Origin: Leptidea sinapis
Lineage: Eukaryota; Arthropoda; Insecta; Lepidoptera; Pieridae
Reading direction: 5' to 3'
DNA length: 64,000 bases
Assembly (NCBI RefSeq): GCF_905404315.1
Contig: NC_066281.1
Location: forward strand, 11,312,001-11,376,000
Shown: positions 1 to 12,500 of the stretch, piece after piece
How the letters are laid out: the number at the start of each line of letters is the position of its first letter
How positions within the stretch are numbered: position 1 is the stretch's first letter
Made by a program: the position numbers and the translations under genes
Notes under the pieces: generated by a model
Told to the model about the DNA's origin: nothing
What the model saw: only the letters and a program-made list of their open reading frames with translations
Databases searched by the model: none

Positions 1-265
1 TGTATAAATGCAAATTATCTTGCCCCAAGTTAAGCATATATAGCCTGTGTTATGGGTTACAAGACAATGATATATTAAATACACTATACTTACTTAAACA
101 TACATAATTTCATATAAACATACATAAATACATTTAAACATCCATGACTCGGAAACAAACATCCATATTCATCATATAAATGCTTGCACCTACCGGGATT
201 CGAACCCGGGACCTCTAGCTTAGTAGGTAGGATCGCTAACCACTCGGCAATACAGGCTATACATA
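1..265 (-). repeat. tRNA-derived SINE, copy T1
   Basis: Minus-strand tRNA-like head at about 186-262: GCCGAGTGGTTAGCGATCC D-arm and CCGGGTTCGAATCCCGG T-arm, the latter a good RNA polymerase III B box. It is followed by an AT-rich body ending in a tail with TTAACTTGGGGCAAGATAA. The same unit occurs at 25010-25630 and 50340-50615. The acceptor stem is imperfect, so this is a SINE head rather than a working tRNA. Lies in a CHS2 intron. Confidence 0.8.
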
Positions 266-301
266 TTATATTAATATTATATAGCTTCGGGCTGTACTTA
301 C

Positions 302-528
302 TTGATAAACAATATACAGCATGGATATGTTATCGTTGACCTTCACCGTGTGTTTGGAGTCACCCAGCAGATCCAAGATGTTGGCCATGGTGGAGGGCAC
401 CCAGCGACGCCGCTGATTGAAAAACTCGTCGAAGCGCTCGGGGCAGTGTGTGTACGCGTCCGAAGCCGCGGAGTACTCCACACGATATCCTCGTTGGAGG
501 AGTAGTGTACAGAGCCATCTGTCCTCAC
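302..528 (-). CDS. CHS2: CHS2 coding exon 12 (EDRW and QRRRW motifs)
   Basis: Reads GEDRWLCTLLLQRGYRVEYS, then SDAYTHCPERFDEFF, QRRRWVPSTMANILDL and KVNDNISMLYIVYQ. EDR supplies the catalytic general-base region and QRRRW is the product-binding signature of processive family-2 enzymes. The donor is GTAAGT; the next exon is left of the window. Confidence 0.95.
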
Positions 529-3500
529 CTAACCGTAACTAATTTATTAATGTGTAACAAGTGAAGTGAGAGGCGGGTGTCGGAGAGGTGGCGCTACTGT
601 AGCGGTATGAGGCGAGTAGAGAAGGGGCGGGGAAAGAAGAGAGAGAGAGAAAGAGAGGGGATGGCGAAGGGTATATTAATTTCTATCTTAGGATTTAATT
701 AATTATTAAATAAATAAACCCTTAATTTTGCTAGAAAACATGTAACAATGGGTGTACATAGTTTTAATGTATCAATGTTATCGGCCATTTCTGGCATGCA
801 AAATTATTATTAACAAAATTGTAGTTATTATTATAATTATTGATTTAACATTAATAATCTCTATAATTTAAGCACTTAGGTCAATTTAAACTATAATTAT
901 TATTTTTAAATGTCATTATTTAAAGACTAGAATTAATATATTTTTAAAAGTCATAATTTAATCTAATGTGTCAACATTTCATTTATGGACTAAAATCATT
1001 TATCTATAAGCCATGTAAAAAGATCCTTTTTAAATCGTTGGACGGGTAATACTACGCGTATTACCCGTCCAACCAGTCCAGCTTGGAGGGAGTTTTTATT
1101 TTACAGTGTCAAATTGTTTTTACATAATTATTACCAAATGAACGTTAAAAATTGTAAAATCTGCAATATAAAGTGATTTGTTATTAAATACTATTTTTTA
1201 TTTTCCCAGAGTCTTACAAATGTTATCAGATAATTGACGTACATTAAACGTCGTCAAAAAACGTCCAAGTAGCCTTGAATATACTTGTACATGAATTTAC
1301 ACAGATAACATTAAAACAATTCATTCAAATTAGTACCTTATTTCGTGGCAGTAATGTTCAAAGTTTATTTTATACGCTCATTTCAAGTGTTCGCACAAGG
1401 CAAGAACATTTAAAACGTCAAGTTAGTTACACAATTTTGTTAATTTAAAGGAGCACTTGCCTGACTTGAATTGCGGGCCTACGAACGACAATCCATATTA
1501 TGTTAGGCCAGTGGTGTGGAAACGCGTTTAGGCATCAATTAATATACAAATGATTTAAGTTTTCTTTAGTGTCAATTCCGCCAATATTTGTTTTAAAAAC
1601 AATTCGACACGTGTTTCGCCTCTACACGAGGCATCCTCAGGACGTGTTGTCTCGCCAAAATCTGGCACGAGACTCTCGTGCCTCTCTCTTTTAGTCTCGT
1701 GAAAACTTAAATCATTTGTATAATTATGGATTTCCGCAAAGTAACGCCTAATTCAATAAATTTTCTCAATTAATATATTATAGCCTTACATGAACAGGTT
1801 GGTTTTCAAGAGAATTTCTTTCACATACAGCCAAACTGTGGAATGAGATTCCTTGCCGTTTGTGATACGGCTTGAGTACCTTCAAACAAAAGCGCGTACA
1901 CTCCCTTTATCCAGTTTTGCAAAAGAGCATAAGCGGTGCTACTATTAAAATAGCCCATAAGCTAGTATAAAATAGGCTCGATTTTTTATGACTGACAAAT
2001 ATATTAATGATTGACAAATCTAATATTGATTAAAAATGTATGGTAAATGACTGACATATCTATTAATGATAAAAGATGTGTTGTTAATGGCCTACATATC
2101 TAGTAATTATCAAATGTGTATTGTTAATGACTGAAATACCTAATAATGATTCAAAATATATTGTTATTGGCTGACATATCTAATAATGATTTAAAATTAT
2201 TGTTAATGACTGACATATCTAATAATGATTCAAAATGTATTGTTATTGGCTGACATATCTAATAATGATTTAAAATTATTGTTAATGACTGACATATCTA
2301 ATTATGATTCAAAATGTATTGTTATTGGCTGACATATCTAATAATGATTTAAAATTATTGTTAATGACTGACATATCTAATTATGATTCAAAATGTATTG
2401 TTATTGGCTGACATATCTAATAATGATTCAAAATTATAGTTAATGACTGACATATTATCTAATAATGATTAAAAATGTATAACATACCCTGATCGTACTG
2501 CACGTAATGGCGTGCCTCGCTAGACGTCAGTGTATACTTCCTCATCACGTTGTCGTCCATGAGACCCTTCCCTCGGAACAGAGAGAAGCACCCTGGACTA
2601 CATAGGACGCAGCCGATCATATGTTCCGTGGCCTTTTGTAGCCAATGACCAATCGCATACTCGAAGACTTGATACCATGCCATGAAACCTGGATAGTGAA
2701 AAATATTGAGATTGTAGTTCCGCTCAGGATTATTTAAAATTTTCTAACAACACAGTAAGTTAACTAGATACAGCGCCTTTAAAGTCGAAACTTATATAGT
2801 GGTGCTTGGTGGCAGAAGAATGCGCCGCTGTGGTGTCGACCCATCTGGCCAGCCTTGTTCAAAGAAGCCTCCCACTTGGTGTTACCCACCTTGTTTATAA
2901 TTGATTATAACAATAATTCGATCGTTCACTTATGTTCTATTTCTGCAGATTGTACCATTTAGCATCCAAAAGAATTCTATGTCATAATTGGCAATCCAAA
3001 CATTGATAAATAACTAAGCAGCAATTACAAATACACTCAGAACTTATTTACCCAAATTATAACTGAACATCATAAAAAGCATACTCTTATACTAACTAGA
3101 CGGGACAGACGGGGGATTTGCTCAAATATACCAGAGAGGTCAAGAGATGTATTGCCGGCCTTTGTGGGAGTATTATTATTATTATTTGCAGAGTGTGGCT
3201 ATATGGCTAGTCCTGATGGGGTCCTAGTAACACCGCGTCCAGAATTGAACTATCGTGTTCGCCTCTCATAATTATAGCTCGTCGTCAAGCCCTGCCGCGT
3301 ATACGAACCGCAGTATCTTCTTGACGCGTGTATTGCAAACAGCATCTGGGAGAAGAGTGTAGTCACCAAGGATGGTGTTACGCTTATGCATTAGTGGCGT
3401 TTCATCGGCCTCAAGGTAAAATCTGCAAGTGCTTTCGTTTTTTGTGTGTGAGAGTATGCTGTCATCTTAAAAGTTTAGCTTTAAGTCTGGTATAACTTAC

Positions 3501-6500
3501 TAACGAGTAATCGTGTTCATTTTAAGTAGATGAGAGGCTTAATATCTCACTCTAAAATAAGGTCATAGTAAGAAAACACATACCAGAGCCAACTGGGTGA
3601 ATACGACCGCAAGCAGCCCCTAGGTTCTTATCCTTCTTCATCAGATCAATAAGCAGAGTGACAGCGCTCGGCTTAAAATCAATATCTCCGTCCAACGCAA
3701 GCAGATACGTGTTCTCCGCTATCACTTCCTTGCGATCTACCGATATCGGCAAGTCCATGAGGCGATGGCCCAGCAGATAATACATATACATCACCTACAA
3801 GTTAAATATTTAAATGAATGAACAATCAATTTTTGTCTCTTCACCGTTGTTACGTATTTTTTCTGGGGGTAATACGTCAAAGCAGCGATATGACAAATCA
3901 CAGCGGGCTCATTCGACGAGTGTCTATAAGGGTGGTGTTATGCTAGTATAATTCACTCTCGTTCCAGAGTTCAGCAAGTCAACTGCTCCTGATGATGGCT
4001 CGTGTAAAGACGAATTCGAATTGATGTCAGCAGTCTATAATATTGCCGACTAACTGAATTACCACTAAAATATCGTCTCATTTAGTGAAATTCTTTTTAA
4101 AAGATTAAAACGAGTGTAATTTTAAGTGATTTTTTAAATTAATTACTTAAATATTAAGTAAAATTTGCATTAGTCATGGTTTTTATGCAACTTTTCTACC
4201 CAAATAGCAAAACCTCTTTTGCAGCACTGTTTGTATCTCGTTGGTATTTATGACATTAAAAAGGTTACATTAAAAAAAAAGAAATGTTAACACCCAATAT
4301 GATTATTCTAGACAAATAATATCTACTACAAAACAGACCTGTGACCATCTCTTCTTGTGTCTTATCTTCATTTTATCCTTCAAGTGGCAAATCATTTTGT
4401 TCTTTCCTGGTAGCGTCCACACAAGTCTTCCGCCGTAGGGCGTTGGATATTTTTTCGGTGGTCTGAGTCTAACATTAGTCAAGTGTACTTCCGAGGCGGC
4501 CTCGTCGACAGTGTCTACGAGACATTTCACGAAACGATTCACTTGCGAATCTTCGGCGCTGTGGTCCGAAACTTCAAATCCATCGTCTAGGAAAATGTGA
4601 GCTAAAAATTAAAGTAGTAATATCTATCAAGCTTCCGTATGTGGCCAAAAATCTCAGAGAGTACGTAATGAATTGATTTCAAATTATGCATATCGGAGTG
4701 GTTTCCGATGGAGTTGGTTTCTAAGCTCTCCGCTTTGTTGTAGCTCGCCTGTAGATGTTTACAAACACAACTCTCACATCATTGACAAACATAGTCCATT
4801 TTCAATGTATTTATTTCCCACGAAATGGCACAACTTTACTTTTACACATGAAACACAGTGACGTAGCACGGGATTCAAGAAAGGAAAAGAAGTTGCGGTC
4901 CGAGACACGAAATCTGTTTAAGCGTTTTGTCACCCGTAAATTGCATAAAAAGTTAAATTTCAGTTCAAATAACCACACAAACACACAGAGTTGGTTAAAA
5001 ATCTAAGTAAAATTGATGTTATACACAAATTACCTAAATTTAATATAGTGAATATTAAATTCTCTTCTCTTTAACTACACAGACAATTGAACGACTCAAT
5101 TGAGAAATAGACGGTCATACCGTTTAACACTGTCTATACAAGGGACTGGAAAAGGAAAAAGGAAGACCAAGAACAAAAATTGAAGAGACGGGATCGGTCA
5201 AAGATCAAGATGTTGTTGATATCAATATTCAATATGCAAACAGTACGGAATAGAGCTCATAATAGTATAAAAAGATTTAGGAGACAAAACTTCCAACATA
5301 GACTAATTTATTTAGCTAGAGATAAATAATTAATGTAGGTTTATACAAGATATTTTACGTGTTGGTTATTTCTTTTGTAATATTAGTTTAGTAGGAAGTT
5401 TTAGTAGTAGTAGTTAGTAATTTTATAGTTGAAACTTATGTTCTCTTATCGTGTTATCTACTATTGATGCTTACAGGCTTACCTTCGAGTTCATAGTAAT
5501 CTGGATCAACAATGCCCAGATATTTTTGTGCAACTCGACGCGCACTCTGATCTTCGTCCAACCGAAGGATAGATTTCAAGAAGTCCATCATTTCATCTTT
5601 AGTCTCGTGCCACATGGTCGCGCATATGTAAACTCTAAAATACAAATATTTTATGTACAATTTTCGAAGAGCCTTAGTTCTATCCTTTAGGTTTCTTAGG
5701 TCACTTTTTAACAAAAGCTTTAAAAATGTGTTAAGAAGGTAATAGAAATGCTATTAGCGTTAATTCCTTGCAGGACGTAAGTTAAAAGAAGCCAAGTTTT
5801 ATACGATGTAGTGATGATGAAGTAATCAATGCTCTATCTGATATTGTGTACTGGATTAGTGCCTATTGCTATATAGTCATAAAACTAAGTATTATATTCA
5901 AATTCAAATATTTTCATTTAAAATAGGATGTGAAATCACTTATTGAACGTCAAAAAAAATACCACCCATTCCAATATGAATGCCTCAGGCCTGAGAAGAA
6001 TGGGCGCAACAAACTCAGCGGGCTCTTTTTTTTCATCATAAATATGTTTACAATTAAAGTAACATTGTACAATTAAACTTATTATTTAAATAATAGCCTG
6101 AGGGCGGTCGCTCCATTCCCAATCTGTGGTATCATTAAGAAAGTAATTTATGTTATAGTAACCTTTACCACACAAACGTTTTTTAACAATTCTTTTGAAT
6201 AACGTAATACTTTTGTTTTAAACATATTACATACTTCTTCGACTCAGATAATTTTAATAAAACCTCCTTCAATACTCTTTCAAATAATTCATATATTGCA
6301 TCTGGGGGTCTGTATATACTAACAACAATGGCGCGCTGGAACTCTGCACAGGCTATTTCAATTGTACGTTCAACAGAGAGGCTCACAATATCTTCTCGTT
6401 CTTTGAATTTAAATAATTTACTTACAAGAAAAAGAGAGCCACCACGTGTAGCTTTTTCACTGCTGAACGCACTTGCCACCTGATGACCACTGAAGTTAAA

Positions 6501-9500
6501 GATTAGCTCATATTTTCTGAGCCAGTGCTCTGTTAAACATAAAATATGTATATCTTTATGATTCATAAATAACTCCAGTTTAAGTTCTTTACCTAACAAA
6601 CCTTGCATGTTTTGGTGCATCATGTTCAAAATGTCCAAAATGTAAGTGCGAATGTTTTGTTAAACGGTGAGGTGGTTAAACTTCTGATTCGATATTCTTG
6701 ATTCCAATTGTAATGGGCCCCCAATATTGAAATCGGCAATAGACTTACTTCTGCAGCATAGACATAAGACTATGTAAAAATAATACTACAAGAAATAAGA
6801 AAGATACTGGCATCACATATCATCAGTAAGTACCTTGTGATTTATTAATTTCAATATAAAATAACACGAAGCGTATGTTACAAAATTTGATAGATGTCAT
6901 TAATTGCCAAGATTTCACGCACACAAGCATAATATAAAATATCGAACAATGTGTGACGTTGGCGTTATTGTTCTTATGTAGTGCGGTACCTATTTGAAGC
7001 GCAGGGGAGAGAAATCCTTAATCTAAGGTACCATGAAAATTGCTTAATAATAATAATGTAAATGCTCAAAACAACACAATAATAAGTAATAACACTATTC
7101 CTGTATAAGTAGGTTTTTAGTTTTATGGACATATAAATGTAATCAACGACATGTTCCATATAATACAGATTATTGCCGTTTTTTATTGGTTATGATACGC
7201 AAAAAATATCTTTATTTATATAATATATTCTAATATCAATTTTTCAATTATATGGTAGTAGGTTCGTTAAAATAAGACGCAGGAAAACCAACAAATACTT
7301 ACTTTAATATTAGTTGTTTGACAATGTACACGACAACGCAAATATCTAGTGCAATAACATACAAAATGGCTTCAAAAATTGTCAAGTAATGTCCCCATTG
7401 AATTTCTTTTTATTTTCAATGTTGAAATGAATTAAAATATATCTTTATTGCACACCACAAAATAATTAAACATAACAAAAATCGAGACTACAAAAAGCAA
7501 TAGGCGGCCTTATCGCTTAAGAGCGATTTCTACCAGGCAACCTGTAATGAATTAGTTATAGTTGAAAAGATAACAGAAGGTGGTATCGGTATGCATATAA
7601 TTTAAAAATACACATACAGTAAATAATTCCAAGAAAAGAACTAGTAATGAATTTGTCACAGTAATATATAATAATTATAGAGCATTGTTTTTAAAGATTG
7701 GAGAGTTTGAGCCTTTCTGATTTCAGTTTGTAGTAATAGCGCCATGAATATTCAACAATTCAACTGTTACAGACAAACAGATATGCAGATTGCGGGGGCT
7801 TTAGTATTAGGATCACGTTGGACTGTTTAGAGCGGTATTACCAATGTCGCGCGTTACTCGCACACACATCATTAATCGCAATTTTTTATGGTACATAGTA
7901 TACATATTTTTTTAACATTTAGACTATTTGATATACTCAGAAAAGACTTTTAATTACAGTTACATAACACATTAACTCCGCCGTTGCCAGTCCCAAGCCC
8001 GGATCTCTTATATAAAAAAATCATTGAACTTGTTTTTGAGTTTGTCGACCTATCGATTAAGGACATTCTTTCTCCACGGTTCTAAAATATTTGCCTGACT
8101 TCTTCCTCCTACATCATACATTATTGGTACTCTTGACCAGTGATCAGTTATTTTTTTTTGTTACGCCAAAGAAGTACTTATATCTTGTTCCATGCGTACC
8201 TACATAAGTACACACACTCACACTTTTTTTATAAAGATACGAGCCGTTCCCGACCGCTTCGTTGGGCGAAATTAAAAAAAATAAAAAATTATTCATCTTA
8301 TCACAAATACAATAAAAAAATAAGAATCCATAAACCATCTAGCACAAAATTCGCATCGAATGGTGGTAGTTTCATGTCGATACGATCAGTGGTTTAGGTT
8401 TGAAAGAGCCTCAAACAAAGACCATTTTCATTATATATATATATATATTTTTTATCCTCACCTCGTTACAGAATCTGAAGGTCGAATATCTCTCGGGTTG
8501 CTAATAGAACTGCACAGGGACGCGTCATCTCTCAGATCTTTTAAATCCTAGAAGAGTTAAAACTATTATAATAAAAGTATAAGATAAGACGTAAATAACG
8601 CTTGAGTTATTTGTCGTCATCAATTTTATATATTTTAATAATCTTTTCGTTTCTTATCGCGCTAGCCTTTGTGTGATATCATCTTCTATCACTTCAAGAT
8701 CAATTACCTACTGGACGATAACACTATTTCCGATACAAATTAATTACTTTTAAATTTGCATTCATTGACAATTCATAGCATTTAATTTAGAACTTCCTAA
8801 TTCAATTATGTTTAAAGGGTATGATGGTACATAATTTTCAAATCATTGTTTCGGTGGTTTGGTATAAAATATTATATATTTTTTATTTATACATACATAC
8901 TTTCGGAGTAGTTTGGTTAGATAGAGATTTAGGCCACGTTCAGATGACAAGCGATCAACGCGCGCTTATATCTACATATATTTTATTCAGGCCGTACACA
9001 TGCTAACGTGCGTTTTAATAAAGCGCGCGTTGAACGCTGCGCCAGCGCTCGATTGTTGTCAGCGCGCATTGAAATCATTGATTTTCTGTTTCCGTTCAAT
9101 TGAGCGCGCGCTTTCGACGCGGATAGACATATTTTAGGGTTCATCTAGTTCGTCCGGAAATCGTCCGAAATGAAAACCGAAGCATTTAATACGGAATTAT
9201 TAATTGATGAAATAGAGAAACATCCAGCGATTTAGGACATGACAAGTAACGAGTATTCAGATAAGAATTTAAGAAAACGGGCTTGGAAAGAACTCCTCCT
9301 TGTATTCTGTAAAGAACATGAAGAAAAGAAGAAATAAATTGATTCTACCTCCATCTTCGACAAATGTAGAACTCAAACTGAAGCAGGGCGGCACGTATTT
9401 AACGCCTGACAAACGCGTACTATGTGAACACTACATATACGTACGTATACAAAAATTCAACGTTGAGCGCTTGTCATCTGAACGTAGCCTTAGGATACGT

Positions 9501-12500
9501 GAATGAATTTGTCTGCAAAGATTTGAAGACCTAATCTAGAATAAGGTTGGATCGACCTAGGCGTATAATCCACCTTAAAGGATGATTGACTCTCTTACCT
9601 ACTTATCCCACAGCTGAACGATTAGGTGATAAAAAGTTTTTATAATGGCTTTGAGCCATCCGTTGATAAAAATAAATAAGATGTCTTAACAAAAGGAACC
9701 ATACTTCTACGGGTATTTCCATATCATCATCTCTCGTTCTGTTCATAAGGAGTGACTGGTCGATCAAAACGCCGCTGTACCAAGGCTTCGCGAATAGCTT
9801 GTCGGTAGCAGCGAGTCGTTCACAGCGCGGGGCCCAAGTGTGGATCGTAATCCAGGCTTGCGACATCAACCAAAGAATCCAAATCCACGTCATCTCTCGG
9901 CTTATATAATGCTTTAAAAAGTACACTGAAAGGAAATATAAAAACTATTATGTGATGTTACACTCCTTAAGAGGGCCCTTCCCGGACTCTGTCTGTCGCG
10001 AACATTGTCGATAGCATGCATCAAACAACATCGCATCCTGTTGACTTGTCGTCAACAGGATGCGATGCAAGAGAAAAACAGAAAGATGCGATAGAATTAA
10101 AAGAAAATTAGTGTGCAGAAATTTCACAAAACTTCTTCAAGAAAATACGTGTTTTTAAATCTCCATTTCATGCGCGAGGTTTCTATCGCAATATCTTTAG
10201 GTTTACAATTTATGAGTGCATGATGAACGGCCAAATTTCAGGCAAAATACTGTTAAAAAGCAGATATTTGGACAGTTATACTGAATTATTTTCTAAATTT
10301 GAAAATTCTGCTTCGATACAAAGTTAGATTTTTGTATGAAAATACGGGACGAGACGAGCAGGACGTTCAGATGATGGTAATTGATACGCCCTGCCCATAA
10401 CAATGCAGTGCCGCTCAGGATTCTTAAAAGCCCAAAAATTCTGAGCGGCACTACAATTGCACTCGTCACCTTGAGACATAAGATGATAAGTCTCATTTGC
10501 CCAGTTATTTCACTAGCTACGGCGCCCTACAGAACGAGATGCAGTAATGTTTACACATTACTGCTTCACGGCAGAAATTGGCGCCGTTGGGGTACCCATA
10601 ATCTAGCCGGCATCCTGTGCAAATAAGCCTCCCACTGGTAAACGATATACAAGATACCTATCAGTATAAATAATTACCTAGATGGTCTAGGTGATTATTT
10701 TTACTGATAGGTAGTTTTAGTTATATTTAGATCCATAATCCAGATTTCTGGCAATATTTTCCCCTAATTTCTTACATAAATTACGTTTTTCCAAATTTCT
10801 AGCCTTAATATGCTTTTCAATATTTCGCGCAAATTCATCCTGGAAGTCGGGACCTACCTCTCATACTTATATCTATACTATTGCCCTGTGCTGCCCCGGG
10901 GCGTAAAAAGAATAGGGTAGCCCCAGGTCCAAGGGTGTCGTAAGAGGCGACTACGGGCTTTTTGAAAGTGGGAGTCTCACGCTGCCATCTTATGACGTCA
11001 GCACAATCGGGCCAGACTCCGGGTTACTTACCACACTCGCACAGAATACCGGCGTGAAGTAGCGGCCTAGTGCTGCTATGTTTCGCATAGGTTAGTGTCG
11101 AGGACCGGAGGCCATTCCCCCCCCCCCCCCCCCCCCTCCAACAAAATATGAGAGCGGTATTGAAAGAAAAACTACCCCAGGAGGGTACCGGATCCTGTAG
11201 AGCCGGAGAATCCCTCCCCGAGCATTCGCGCTCGGGCTGCCCCTCGTATTCTGGGGAGGGCACAGTACCGCGTATGTCACAGGACAAACAGGGCAGCAAC
11301 ACCACGGCACCCCGCTCCACGCTTAACGTGGACTTTTGTAACATCCGGGGAATTCACTTCAACTTAAACGCCATCCACCACCACCTTGAGACGGCGCAGC
11401 CGGCCTTGTGTTTCCTTATGGAGACGCAGATATCTCGACCTAGCGATACGTCATATTTAACGTACCCCGGGTACAAAATTGAGCATAATATCATGCCTCA
11501 TGCCGGGGTATGTGTGTACGTTAGGGAGGATATCTGCTGTCGCCGTCTCGGCAATTTTGAGTGTAGGGACCTGTCTACTCTCTGGCTCCGCGTAGATTTA
11601 GAGGACCGCGTCCGCATCTATGCGTGTGTCTACAGGTCCCATAGTGGTAACGCAGAAACGGATCACCTCATGGGCTGCGTTCAAGCGGCATTTGATGACG
11701 TGCTTGCTCAGATCCCCTCCGCTGAAATCGTAGTCTTGGGTGATTTCAACGGGCACAATGCCGAATGGCTTGAATCACGTACTACAGACTACGCAGGGCG
11801 ATCTGTGCATAATTTTGCATTGGCGTATGGTCTGTCCCAATTGGTTGAGTCGCCAACGCGGCTCCCGGATGTGGATAGCCACATTCCGTCCTTATTGGAT
11901 CTTCTGCTGACTACACATCCCGATGGTTACCAGGTCTTTGTCGACGCCCCTCTCGGAACGTCCGACCATTGCCTGGTCAAGAGTGTAGTGCCTATCCGAC
12001 GCCAACGTCGCAGACCACCAGCGACCCGCCGCGTTTGGAACTACAAGTCAGCAGATTGGGATAGGATGCGTTCCTTTTTTGCATCCTACCCTTGGGGCAG
12101 GGTTTGTTTCCCTTCGGATGATCCTAGTGCCTGCGCCGTTGCAGTAGCCGATGTGATACTGCAGGGCATGGATATTTTTATACCAAGCTCTGTAGTACCC
12201 ATCGGTGGCAGATCACAGCCCTGGTTCGATGCGCCAGTTAAAGCAGCATCTGACTGCAAAAAACAGGCGTATCGAGCTTGGGTTGCGGCGCTGGGCGCAA
12301 AGGATCCGAACTGCACAGTTCTTAAGAGGAAATACAACCGTGCCTCCAGATTTTTTAAGCGGCAAATCGCCCGTGCAAAGTCAAAACACGTCGTCATAAT
12401 CGGCGAGCAGCTTTCCAGTTACCCGACCGGAACACGCAAGTTCTGGTCGTTGTCGAAAGCTGCTCTTGGTAACTTCAGCCAGCCGTCCATGCCGCCATTG

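Noticed and set aside
186..262. Functional tRNA gene on the minus strand
   Set aside because: The same sequence recurs with the same AT-rich body at 25010 and 50540, and its acceptor stem is imperfect; it is a SINE head.
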